Positions 1 through 8,206 of a DNA stretch of 64,000 nucleotides are shown here, one piece after another. The translations under genes and the position numbers were made by a program. The notes beneath the pieces were generated by a model. That model ran no database searches. It was not told where the DNA came from and was given only the letters and a program-made list of their open reading frames with translations. The DNA comes from Kiritimatiellia bacterium (GTDB lineage Bacteria > Verrucomicrobiota > Kiritimatiellia > UBA8416 > YA12-FULL-48-11): assembly GCA_028716365.1 (NCBI GenBank), contig JAQUPZ010000001.1, forward strand, positions 409,205 through 473,204. Direction: 5' to 3'. How positions within the stretch are numbered: the stretch's first letter is position 1; each line of letters opens with the position of its first letter.

Positions 1-1239
1 CAAGGTCTCTCCGTTTCGTTCTCTCATGCCTTTCATTGCCTTGTTGCGGGTCAGAAACCATAGGCATACAGGAATTTGAGTTGAATAGAAGAGTTGCCCC
101 GGCATTGCTACCATACAATCAACCAAGTCAGCTTCAATAATCGCTTTCCTGATTTCACCTTCACCGCCTGTATTTGATGACATTGACCCATTAGCCAGAA
201 CAAATCCTGCAATTCCGTTAGGTGCAAGGTGATGAATTATGTGTTGAACCCAAGCGAAGTTGGCATTACCGGCAGGAGGAACACCATATACCCATCGCTT
301 ATCTTCTTTCAGTCTTTCCCCGCCCCAGTCCGAAATATTAAATGGAGGATTTGCCAATGTGAAATCGGCTTTCAGGTCTGGGTGCTTGTCATTATGGAAA
401 GTATCAGCCCATTGGTCGCCTAGATTTGACTCAATGCCCCTTATCGCCAAGTTCATACGAGCAAGACGCCAAGTTGTAGGGTTTGATTCCTGACCAAATA
501 TAGAAATACTATGTCTGTTACCGCCATGAGCTTCGGCAAATTTCTCTGATTGAACGAACATACCACCGCTACCATGGCAAGGGTCGTATACTCTGCCTTT
601 ATATGGCTCAATCATTTCAACCAAGGTTCTCACAATACAGGAAACAGTATAAAATTCACCGCCACCTTTACCCTCAGCAGAAGCAAACCGCCTTAAGAAG
701 TATTCATAGACCCGCCCCAGAACATCCTGAGCTTCACTTTTTGTTCCACCAACAGTAATAGTTCCAATAAGGTCTATGAGTTCACCTAAACGGGTCTTAT
801 CCAAATCAGGTCGGGCATAGTTCTTTGGGAGAATACCTTTTAACGATGGATTCTCTTTTTCTATGAGATCCATTGCGTCATCTATGGTTTTCCCGATTGT
901 AGGTTGTTTTGCCTGATTTTGAATAGATTCCCAACGAGCTTTTACCGGAACCCAGAAAACATTCTCAGAAGTATACTCATCCCTGTCTTCCAGAACCTTT
1001 TTTCTCTGTTCGTCCTTGGAGACATAGTACTGGCTTTTTGAATCGGACGTTTCCCTTACGAGCCAAGCCTTACGGGATTCAAAAGAGTCAGAAATATACT
1101 TCAGGAAAATCAAGCCAAGGACGGTGTGTTTATACTCAGCAGAATCCATTGTTCCTCTGAGTTTATCCGCCGTAAGCCAGAGTTTCTGTTCAAAGCCCAG
1201 ATTAGCAGTGCCGTTCGAATTCTTTTCTTTTTCCGCCAT
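1..1239 (-). CDS. hsdM: Type I restriction-modification DNA methylase subunit HsdM (partial, 3' end outside window)
   Basis: Encodes the modification subunit of a type I restriction system, which methylates adenine N6 together with the specificity subunit HsdS. Seen: start ATG at 1239 preceded by AGGGAGGA; N-terminal helical HsdM_N-like segment ([15 protein letters not shown], then [14 protein letters not shown]), a SAM-binding region ([13 protein letters not shown]) and the adenine-methylase motif IV NPPF. The reading frame is open to position 1, so roughly the last quarter and any hsdS/hsdR genes lie to the left. It is the last visible gene of a leftward set of defence-type genes. Identification is firm; only the protein's end is unseen. 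Confidence 0.93.
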   Translation of the reverse strand, partial: MAEKEKNSNGTANLGFEQKLWLTADKLRGTMDSAEYKHTVLGLIFLKYISDSFESRKAWLVRETSDSKSQYYVSKDEQRKKVLEDRDEYTSENVFWVPVKARWESIQNQAKQPTIGKTIDDAMDLIEKENPSLKGILPKNYARPDLDKTRLGELIDLIGTITVGGTKSEAQDVLGRVYEYFLRRFASAEGKGGGEFYTVSCIVRTLVEMIEPYKGRVYDPCHGSGGMFVQSEKFAEAHGGNRHSISIFGQESNPTTWRLARMNLAIRGIESNLGDQWADTFHNDKHPDLKADFTLANPPFNISDWGGERLKEDKRWVYGVPPAGNANFAWVQHIIHHLAPNGIAGFVLANGSMSSNTGGEGEIRKAIIEADLVDCMVAMPGQLFYSTQIPVCLWFLTRNKAMKGMRERNGETL

Positions 1240-1380
1240 TTATCCTCCCTGCTTTTGGTCTATTTTTTGCGGGCTTGTTCTTTAGACATCATAACACTTC
1301 GACCAGAATAATTATGGGAAGGTAACAAATTAAGGGAGTAAACACAAGGAGAGGATGAAGGGTATGAAGTGACAACTATC

Positions 1381-2214
1381 TTATAGGCTGGAATTATTGC
1401 TTCTTTTCTCTATCTTTAATCGAGGCATTAACTCAAATGAGATATTAATTTCATTTCCCGTTTCGTCCCATTTGACAATAATACATGGAACACCATTTGG
1501 ATTAAGTTTTCTTGCCTCATCAGATAATTTATTAATGAAGTTAATTGCTTCTTCTAACAATGGTAACATTTGATGATTTAACAATTGTCGTATTTTATCC
1601 AATACATTTACATGTTCGCTGATAATAGAAGATAAATCTATTTCGTCCTTTGGTAACATTTCTAATTCGGTGAATATTTTACTACCCCAAATATCAGTAC
1701 CGGCATTAAGTAGTCTTTTCTTATCACAAAACAGTCGCACTTCATTTCTATTTTGAGCCTTAGAAATGCTAAACGTAGCTACTGGGCATTCATAGTGTTG
1801 TGCATAATTACGTAGTTTATACATAAATCGATATGAAAAATACTTGTCGAATAGGTCGTGTAACAATTTCTCAATTTCTTTCCATCGATTTTGATAGGAA
1901 ATTTTGTGCGATTCCAGATGGTCGGTTAAGGATCGGAATGACGATAGATAATTCATGACCAATCTATCAGCGTTTAAGCGAGGGTCATTAAATGTTATGG
2001 TATTATTTTCTAAAGCAGTAAGGAAGTTCTTCAGTTCAGTATAATTTAATTCAACTATATTTATAAGTCTGTGCTGGCTGTCGTATTCCGTGATTGTAGA
2101 TTTATGAGTCTCGTATAATTGGATTTCTTGAGCTGATAATTCCCTGACTTTATCAATCTTGGTTGGATGATAGTTACCAAGAATATGTTTCTGAGGAATA
2201 TTATCAGTGTTCAT
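1381..2214 (-). CDS. Hypothetical protein with HEPN-like R-N-x3-H motif
   Basis: I do not recognise a named family. About 277 residues, mainly helical and charged, with no membrane segment. Near the middle is LRNYAQHYE, which fits the R-x4-6-H signature (often R-N-x3-H) of HEPN ribonuclease domains in toxin and abortive-infection proteins. That assignment rests on one motif and is inference. An ATG at 2214 is chosen; a TTG six bases upstream would also work. It follows the DUF2971 gene with almost no gap, so the two are probably translationally coupled. AT-rich codon use matches its neighbours. Confidence 0.7.
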   Translation of the reverse strand: MNTDNIPQKHILGNYHPTKIDKVRELSAQEIQLYETHKSTITEYDSQHRLINIVELNYTELKNFLTALENNTITFNDPRLNADRLVMNYLSSFRSLTDHLESHKISYQNRWKEIEKLLHDLFDKYFSYRFMYKLRNYAQHYECPVATFSISKAQNRNEVRLFCDKKRLLNAGTDIWGSKIFTELEMLPKDEIDLSSIISEHVNVLDKIRQLLNHQMLPLLEEAINFINKLSDEARKLNPNGVPCIIVKWDETGNEINISFELMPRLKIEKRSNNSSL

Positions 2215-2221
2215 GTTCAAG

Positions 2222-2956
2222 TTAGGATTCAGTTATGCGAACAATGAAACGTTGCGGTGGTTTATACAGTTTAGACTGATATAATGATCCGCTGAAGTTT
2301 CTCTCTTTGAACCAAGCAGAAAATACTGAATATAGATGTTCGTCCATTCTTGAATCAAAAACAATTTCATCAATAACTTCTAAAGGATCGAAAACAAACT
2401 GGACAACATCGCCGGTAGAAGACCGATTAATGTCATGATAAATAAGACGGACTTCATTCTCTGGCTCAAAAGCCTTGCGTTTGATAAGGAGACTCTTTGC
2501 TATGCTTTCGCTGGATTTGTCAAAAGAAGCAGAAGCAAACTCCTCTATTTCTTGTTCTGTCTTGTAGCATACTTTGCCAATGAACAAACTGCTATGTGGA
2601 TATCGGACATCAGAATTCTGAACACTTCGAAGTAATTTCCGTATTTGAGTTCTTACCTTAACTCCATTTTTATCATGGGAATATATACGCCACATTGCGT
2701 CTGTCTCTTTGTTTAACGACCAACATTGCCCATAAACAAAATCACGAGAACCAAAAGAAAATGATCTGCCTGTTATGGAAACGCCTTGTCCTTTAAGTAT
2801 AAAGTTCTCAAAAGGATCATCCCATTTACAAGGTTTTGACAAAGTTAGTTTTTTTGTAACGAACATTTCAAGTAGTCTATATACGGGCATTATACGGTAA
2901 ATATTCTTGGATTTTTCTGAATCTGTGAAATTTAAAATATTATGTATCAAGCCCAT
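2222..2956 (-). CDS. DUF2971-like protein
   Basis: About 244 residues. The N-terminus (YRLLEMFVTKKLTLSKPCKWDDPFE) and the later CWSLNKETDAMWRIYSHDKNGV match the usual DUF2971 layout, where a KxLxLxxPxxFNDPFE stretch is followed by a W-x-Y-x-x-x-x-x-G-V segment. Members of this family are scattered in defence islands and have no established biochemical function. It is the fourth gene of a tight leftward operon (4326 to 1381), 15 bp after one HEPN-like gene and directly before another, which suggests a shared role, possibly in phage defence (inference). Confidence 0.75.
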   Translation of the reverse strand: MGLIHNILNFTDSEKSKNIYRIMPVYRLLEMFVTKKLTLSKPCKWDDPFENFILKGQGVSITGRSFSFGSRDFVYGQCWSLNKETDAMWRIYSHDKNGVKVRTQIRKLLRSVQNSDVRYPHSSLFIGKVCYKTEQEIEEFASASFDKSSESIAKSLLIKRKAFEPENEVRLIYHDINRSSTGDVVQFVFDPLEVIDEIVFDSRMDEHLYSVFSAWFKERNFSGSLYQSKLYKPPQRFIVRITES

Positions 2957-2971
2957 TAGATATTCCTAGCT

Positions 2972-3562
2972 TCACCGACAGACAGCATTTTCAAAGTCAT
3001 ACATTAACACTATTACATCCGCAAGTCCCAAGAATCCATCATTGAGACCCATTACTTTTTGTCCGTTAATATCCTTATCAATCGTAGCTTCTCGCCAAGT
3101 CTTACCATGAACTTCGCTCATTATATTGAATTTGTTCCCATGAAAACAACCATTCCTGATATGAAAACAAAAATCAATTGGGGCGGGTGCTTTCTCTCGA
3201 TTCCAATAAGGGCGATTTATGCTTGGCCATTTTTCTTTTATCTCAGGAAGTAATCTCTCAAAAGCGTGTCCGAAAACAATTTGCTGAAGCCGCTGAAAAT
3301 ACTCATTGTCATAACTTGGACTGAAAGATGGTTTAGATGGAATTGGTTGTTCTTCAAAAATACAGTCCACAAGTTTTTGGTTATTTTTGCTAATAATTCG
3401 AAAGATATGAGAGCCATTTATGATTTTAAGGCAACAATAACGACCACGAAGAACATCCGTAACCAACCCATAGCCTAAAATATATCGTTTGGTTACTATT
3501 GCTTCAAGTAAAGTGCATATCTCTGGCCAGAGTTTTCTTTTATCATTAAATTTATACTTCAT
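2972..3562 (-). CDS. Hypothetical protein with HEPN-like motif
   Basis: About 196 residues, soluble, of no family I can name. Residues around 135 read IRNGCFHGNKF, an R-N-x3-H pattern typical of HEPN-fold proteins. The rest is mixed alpha/beta with a basic N-terminus. ATG at 3562 with a GGAT-type ribosome site. It ends 15 bp before the DUF2971 gene and starts 8 bp after the preceding gene. The HEPN proposal would need a structural prediction; confidence is for the gene being real. Confidence 0.68.
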   Translation of the reverse strand: MKYKFNDKRKLWPEICTLLEAIVTKRYILGYGLVTDVLRGRYCCLKIINGSHIFRIISKNNQKLVDCIFEEQPIPSKPSFSPSYDNEYFQRLQQIVFGHAFERLLPEIKEKWPSINRPYWNREKAPAPIDFCFHIRNGCFHGNKFNIMSEVHGKTWREATIDKDINGQKVMGLNDGFLGLADVIVLMYDFENAVCR

Positions 3563-3570
3563 TTTATCCG

Positions 3571-4047
3571 CTACCCCTCCATCCTTTTATGCCACTTCCA
3601 GAATTCCTCCTCAACCTCTTCATATTTCTCCCATAGCCGGTAATGTTTTTTCTGTGCCTTTTCCAGTTTAACAAATGAAATACTGTTAACGTCCTCACCT
3701 CTACTGCAATAAAGTTTAACCAATAAAGAATAGCTGGCAATTAAACGGTGCAATATTCGGGCAAGATTTCTCAAACCATTAACATATCTCTTCTGATTTT
3801 CGGTCATGGATCTACTACCGCTCTTAATAACAGCCTCAATTTCTTTTTCCATTATTCCTGCTGTCCTGCTGAGCTTCTTGAGTTCCTGAATTGCATTGGG
3901 ACTGATTCGGTTCAATACAAGGTTCTGCTTTTTAATGCGGGATGTTTTACTGACCAAGCCGGTATAGTTTTTATAAATTTCCAACACATCCAAACCATAA
4001 ACCTTCAAAATGTGATTCATAACGTTTACATGTAGGGGATTGCTCAT
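3571..4047 (-). CDS. Hypothetical basic helical protein
   Basis: About 158 residues, strongly helical and lysine-rich, with a C-terminal stretch rich in E, K and aromatic residues that could form a coiled coil. No known domain recognised. A GLRNLARILH segment also loosely fits R-x4-6-H but may be chance. The ATG at 4047 abuts the stop of the 92-aa gene (4048), so the two are coupled. Second gene of the leftward five-gene operon. Confidence 0.65.
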   Translation of the reverse strand: MSNPLHVNVMNHILKVYGLDVLEIYKNYTGLVSKTSRIKKQNLVLNRISPNAIQELKKLSRTAGIMEKEIEAVIKSGSRSMTENQKRYVNGLRNLARILHRLIASYSLLVKLYCSRGEDVNSISFVKLEKAQKKHYRLWEKYEEVEEEFWKWHKRMEG

Positions 4048-4326
4048 TCAATCGTTCCACATCCTCTTGTCCAGCTCCGGTTCATTCCAATCCTGAGCAC
4101 TACCCATTGCAATAAAATTCATCCGCTCAAGAAACGCCTCATTTTCTTTGGATTTATTTAAAAAGTAGTTCATGAAAGTATAGATCCGATTTACGACCTC
4201 AGTATTAAAAGCTTTCATCTCTGCATCACTCAGTTTTCCCAAAGTATGATATCGCTCAATAATGGTATTTCTTACGCAGTTGAGGGTAATTACTTTTGCA
4301 AGGAGCTTTACTTCGGCATCTTTCAT
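4048..4326 (-). CDS. Small hypothetical protein, first gene of five-gene operon
   Basis: About 92 residues. ATG at 4326 has a GGAG site eight bases upstream. The text resembles short helical proteins found in mobile elements (NTIIERYHTLGKLSDAEMKA, then VVNRIYTFMNYFL), but I cannot assign a function. It begins the operon running left to 1381 and possibly on to hsdM. The roughly 180 bp upstream (4327-4510) separate it from a divergent gene and should hold promoters for both. Confidence 0.65.
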   Translation of the reverse strand: MKDAEVKLLAKVITLNCVRNTIIERYHTLGKLSDAEMKAFNTEVVNRIYTFMNYFLNKSKENEAFLERMNFIAMGSAQDWNEPELDKRMWND

Positions 4327-4510
4327 AGAAAATCTCCGGTAGAAGGCTTAGTAATGTTCGGCTTCATGTAACGAGTATAGTGTAGTAGCAGGCGAAATAC
4401 AAGAAAGGTTAGAAGGCGTAGGAGATGGCGATTTTCAAGTAGGCAACTCTTATACCATCTTAACAAGGGTATGGTTTCAAGGGGCATTTTATCGTATAAG
4501 CATCTGAGCC

Positions 4511-5097
4511 ATGAAAATTAAAGTATACAGGGGCACAAAAGAAATTGGCGGAACTTGCATTGAATTGACTGCTGATAATGGCAAGAAGCTATGGGTAGAC
4601 CTTGGCTTACCTCTTTGTTCAGATAATCTAAATACGAATTATGCTCACAACCACACCGATGCCCTTTTAATTTCCCACCCGCATCAGGATCATTACGGGC
4701 TTATGGAAGTAATAGACAGAAATACTCCTGTTTATATCGGTCAGGTATCTCTTGATTTAATAAATGCCACTAAGATATTTCTGAAAAAGCCTCTCTTAAA
4801 TGGCAAATTGAATATTATTGAGCCTTGGAAATGGGTTAATATCTGGAGGAAGAGCACAAGAATTGCTATACCGACGATCTGAATGCCCTGAAGAACGACA
4901 AGAATGTTAATTTCTCCTGCATACATACCAGTGGACATGCAACCATTAATGAGCTTCTGGAATTAGCCGGAGCAATAAAGCCCAAGACCATTGTTCCGAT
5001 ACATACTAATCATCCTGAGACCTATAAGAAGAAGTTTGAGGCAAATGGATTTAATAATGTTACTCTGTGGGAAGACAACAAGGAGTATTCAATATGA
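4511..5097 (+). pseudogene. Collapsed MBL-fold hydrolase gene (RNase J-like), internal deletion plus frameshift
   Basis: The first part encodes a good metallo-beta-lactamase N-terminus (KVYRGTKEIGGTCIEL, then ISHPHQDHYGL, the zinc-binding HxHxDH motif) and stays open to 4882. The end of the same family (HTSGHATINELL, then IVPIHT) lies in another frame that opens after a stop at 4837-4839 and closes at 5095-5097. The central MBL and beta-CASP portion of a normal protein of about 430 residues is missing, with the break near 4835-4850. The next gene's ATG overlaps the final TGA, as in an intact coupled pair. Assembly error is the alternative. Confidence 0.72.
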
Positions 5098-5933
5098 GTG
5101 GATTTCAGCGTGGTATAAACGATCAGTCCTTTATTCAAGCTCTTAACGATTTGAAGAAAAACTCGGACAGCTATTGGAACAAGATGGTAGAGGACAGGAT
5201 CTTATTTGTTGCCATCAGAGACGAATACATCAATGTCTACTATAAGGGTAATAGCATCTGCAAATTATCCTACAACAAAGGAGTCATCGCAGAAGTTCAT
5301 TATAAGTATCTAAATCTACCAAGACCGCAAACGGAGAATGTTTATGTAAAGGTAAAGGATGGCAAATATCATGAGGATATAGACCTTATAAAGAAGGCTT
5401 CTGCGAATTACGCCGATGAAGAAAAATCAGAGGTTTATTCTACAATTCTAGCAAACAGTGATAATAACGTGATTGATGTCGAAATCGCTTTCCCTCAAGC
5501 AGATGTTTTACATAAGAGAAAAAGAATCGACAAAATAGACTATTTGCGACTTGAAAGGGGGCAGAACTCCAACACCGATATAAGATTAGTTTTTTACGAA
5601 GTTAAGCTACTTATCAATTCGGAAATTAAATCTAGGACAACGCCCAAAGTGCTAGAGCAGATAGACAGGTACGAGGAGGCATTACATAACCACGAGGCTG
5701 ATATATTAACCTCTTATGCCCTTGTTGCAAAAAACCTGATGAAGCTGGGTTTGATTAGAAATAGAGATTTGATTAGGCTGGTTGCGGATAATCCCCAAAG
5801 CCTTTCAATTGACTTCAAGCCCAGATTAATAATTCCCGGCAATGACCAAGACCAGAAAGACGGAAAAGTATGGAGCACTCATAGGGATAAATTGAGTGAG
5901 GCGTTAGGAGATAGGCTTACGATAAGAGGGTGA
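5094..5933 (+). CDS. Putative PD-(D/E)XK nuclease-like protein coupled to MBL gene
   Basis: 279 residues from ATG 5094, which overlaps the upstream stop as ATGA and has AAGGAG eight bases before it; this start is preferred over a GTG at 5067. The central region has the order expected of a PD-(D/E)XK core: KIDYLRLE with an acidic residue, then LVFYEVKLL (ExK), then EQIDRYEEAL. Function is inferred from that pattern alone. Its coupling to an MBL-fold gene suggests a two-gene nucleic-acid-processing module whose first gene has decayed here. Confidence 0.65.
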   Translation: MSGFQRGINDQSFIQALNDLKKNSDSYWNKMVEDRILFVAIRDEYINVYYKGNSICKLSYNKGVIAEVHYKYLNLPRPQTENVYVKVKDGKYHEDIDLIKKASANYADEEKSEVYSTILANSDNNVIDVEIAFPQADVLHKRKRIDKIDYLRLERGQNSNTDIRLVFYEVKLLINSEIKSRTTPKVLEQIDRYEEALHNHEADILTSYALVAKNLMKLGLIRNRDLIRLVADNPQSLSIDFKPRLIIPGNDQDQKDGKVWSTHRDKLSEALGDRLTIRG

Positions 5934-5977
5934 GTTCATCCACGCTACACGCCTTTTTCAACATCGCCATTTAGAAT

Positions 5978-6463
5978 TTATCCCTTCTTATCCTCAGTAA
6001 ACTCAATAAATTCTTTTTGAGATGGGTAACGGTAAATTAGAAATGCTACTGAAATTGCGAATAAGCAAATTGGTAGAATATTTCTTGTTACAATAAATGC
6101 TATACCAGAAAATAAAGCCCCTGCCTCAATTACTGCCCATCTCATCAGGCACATTATTTGATATTGTTGAAGGGCTGAACGAGGACTGGTAGGGGTGGGA
6201 GTAACTTTGCGATAAAATGGGGCTATTGAAAACGACAACCCAATAGTAGTGATGCAGAAAAACACAGCTATCAAGATTATTGGATTACTAAAAGATGGCG
6301 TGAAGGACATTTGCTCGGCTGAGATAAGTAACGCAACACCACCAAACATAACTACTCCAACAATCAGAGCAAGATGAATTAGCCCATTAACAAGGAAGTG
6401 CTTTTTGGCATCCTCCGGTGTATTCGGCTGATTGTGCGATTGTAGGGATAATTTTATAAACAC
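5978..6463 (-). CDS. Small four-helix membrane protein, unknown function
   Basis: 161 residues from a GTG at 6463 with AAGGAG eight bases upstream. Four hydrophobic stretches are visible: about residues 27-48, 60-82, 108-128 and 131-146, separated by short polar loops, with a charged C-terminus. No signature motif. It stands alone between unrelated small genes, convergent with the nuclease-like gene. No function can be proposed. Confidence 0.6.
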   Translation of the reverse strand: MFIKLSLQSHNQPNTPEDAKKHFLVNGLIHLALIVGVVMFGGVALLISAEQMSFTPSFSNPIILIAVFFCITTIGLSFSIAPFYRKVTPTPTSPRSALQQYQIMCLMRWAVIEAGALFSGIAFIVTRNILPICLFAISVAFLIYRYPSQKEFIEFTEDKKG

Positions 6464-6539
6464 GATACATTCTCCTTAACGAAGAATATTACATCCATTT
6501 AAACATGAGAACAAGAAGAGATGGCGTGGTAGAGAAACC

Positions 6540-6875
6540 TTAAGGGCGATTAAAATAACTCATATGCCCAACATTGAATTGCACCTTAAAGCCGTCCAAG
6601 TTCAATTGCCGTGTGAGAGAAGTGAAAAACGTTTTCTTCTGCTCCTCGGACAAAGAATAGAAATACCACTTTTCATCTTCGGTACTTCTAATATCGACAG
6701 AAACCTCATCATATTTGAGCTGTCTGATATAACAGATTGCACATGCCCGTCCTGTTCCTTTTGGGTAAATACAATATTCTTCGATTGTCTCAGGTAAGCG
6801 AGTGCGGCGAACAACTAGGGCGGGTATATCATCAGTTTTGCCGGACTTGGACTCATTCTTCTTATCGTTCTTCAT
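6540..6875 (-). CDS. Hypothetical protein
   Basis: 111 residues from ATG 6875, chosen because GGAG lies about eight bases upstream; a longer frame from a TTG at 7049 has no such site. Contains GRACAICYIRQ with two cysteines and a C-terminal beta-rich part. No family recognised. Neighbours are equally short unknown genes, typical of a mobile or defence-related stretch. Confidence 0.5.
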   Translation of the reverse strand: MKNDKKNESKSGKTDDIPALVVRRTRLPETIEEYCIYPKGTGRACAICYIRQLKYDEVSVDIRSTEDEKWYFYSLSEEQKKTFFTSLTRQLNLDGFKVQFNVGHMSYFNRP

Positions 6876-7031
6876 TTGAGCACTCCATTTTAAAATGTGA
6901 TTAATGGCGAGTATGCAGTAATGATGGCGATACATCAACGGCGAATGAAGGGCAATTAAATTCTCAGGCAACTTCTTCAACGCTTCCACATAAACCTTGG
7001 TCTTATTGAAATACTGTGATAATGCATTTAC

Positions 7032-7181
7032 ATGAATAAAGAAAAACAAATTGAGGATGCTTTCAAACTCCCTAATGGTGCAACTCCCGATGATTGTGGA
7101 CGTTGTTTATTTTTAGAAACAGAAGAATGTAACGACTGTCCTGCATTTCCTAAAAATATGAGAGGGGCAAAATCAAAATAA
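7032..7181 (+). CDS. Small Cys-rich protein (two CxxC pairs)
   Basis: 49 residues. Two CxxC pairs (CGRC at about residues 22-25 and CNDC at 34-37) separated by nine residues suggest a single zinc-binding knuckle. The start lacks a clear ribosome site and the frame overlaps possible N-terminal extensions of the opposite-strand gene, so the call is tentative. The motif spacing makes a chance frame less likely. Confidence 0.42.
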   Translation: MNKEKQIEDAFKLPNGATPDDCGRCLFLETEECNDCPAFPKNMRGAKSK

Positions 7182-7289
7182 GCCTTCCTACGTTTGGTAA
7201 TAATTTCAGGTAATTATTTTAGTTCAGCCCCTTTACAATCGCCAACATCGCCATTTACAATTTCTCCCCGCCTACTAATATTCGCCCTT

Positions 7290-7637
7290 ATGGAATTTCT
7301 AAATGCCCGTCATAAAAACCATTTAAGGCGAAAACTTAAATTACTTGCCGCTAAAGAAGCAGATGAAGTATTGCGTAAACTCAAGAAACTTTACCCGCAA
7401 CTAAAGCCTATGAGCATTGTTTATGAAGATGTGCCTACTACCGATATGCTCAAATCAGATATTAAAATTGAATCTGAATTCGCTTACGATAATGACAAAC
7501 AGGAGTTAACATTCTTTCTGTTTAATATTTACATGCTGGTGGAAAATGACGCTCAAGATTTTAGAAGGCGAATTAGAGGAGCGATACTAAAAGAATGTGG
7601 TGATATAGTGGGGGAGGATTTGGAAGAGGGCGATTAA
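7290..7637 (+). CDS. Zincin-like protein with a degenerate active site (tentative)
   Basis: 115 residues from ATG 7290. The layout (helix, IVYEDVP, DNDKQELTFFLFNIYML, then FRRRIRGAILKECGDIVG) parallels the minimal zincin metallopeptidase family PF06262, where the last segment normally reads RxTLxHExxHxxG. Here the three zinc-binding histidines are replaced while the glutamate and glycine are kept. The relation is inferred by eye. If right, this is a catalytically dead member or an eroding gene. It is followed by 333 bp without genes. Confidence 0.5.
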   Translation: MEFLNARHKNHLRRKLKLLAAKEADEVLRKLKKLYPQLKPMSIVYEDVPTTDMLKSDIKIESEFAYDNDKQELTFFLFNIYMLVENDAQDFRRRIRGAILKECGDIVGEDLEEGD

Positions 7638-7970
7638 CTCAATCATAGAATCCCAACGGCTCATTTCGTAGACAAAAGGGTTACCCAATTCCGACAACAT
7701 TATACTCCGGAGAAACAAGTTCTTTTGAAAAATCTTTAGATTTTTTTGAGGTGGGCCTTTTTCAAGGGTTTAAGCCTGCCGAACTCATCCAAAACTGTAT
7801 CCGCTTTTGTATCCGTTATTCACTTGTGACAGGTCAAGAACGACTGTGACAGGTTCTGACAAGGTATCAGGGTTTAAGAGGATTCTTGCAGATAACAGGG
7901 AAGTCACAACATCAACACTATCAAAGAGAAAAGCCCTGTGAATATTAAGTTCATTAGGCTTTTTATAAGA
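7638..7970. other. Intergenic stretch with short repeats beside tRNA-Tyr
   Basis: No gene seen. Contains an AT-rich hairpin AAAAATC-TTTA-GATTTTTTT at 7728-7747, a plausible terminator for the gene ending at 7637. It also has two tandem-like pairs: TGTATCCG at 7796-7803 and 7808-7815, and TGTGACAGGT at 7825-7834 and 7845-7854 (20-bp period). Regularly spaced short repeats next to a tRNA and an integrase gene could be recombinase arm sites (inference). Confidence 0.45.
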
Positions 7971-8056
<86 letters not shown>

Positions 8057-8206
8057 AATATTGATTTTATTGCGTTTTCTGCACTCCGGACGTTGACTTT
8101 GGTGTAGATTTGGTGTAAAAATAATCCTCATACAGTCAAACAACGCCCATAAATGACAGTTTGCGCCTTTCTTTAAGCGGCCAGAAGATAGGAGTTGAAA
8201 GAAACA

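Noticed and set aside
7825..7854. CRISPR-like repeat
   Set aside because: Only two 10-bp copies without spacer structure or cas genes anywhere in the window.
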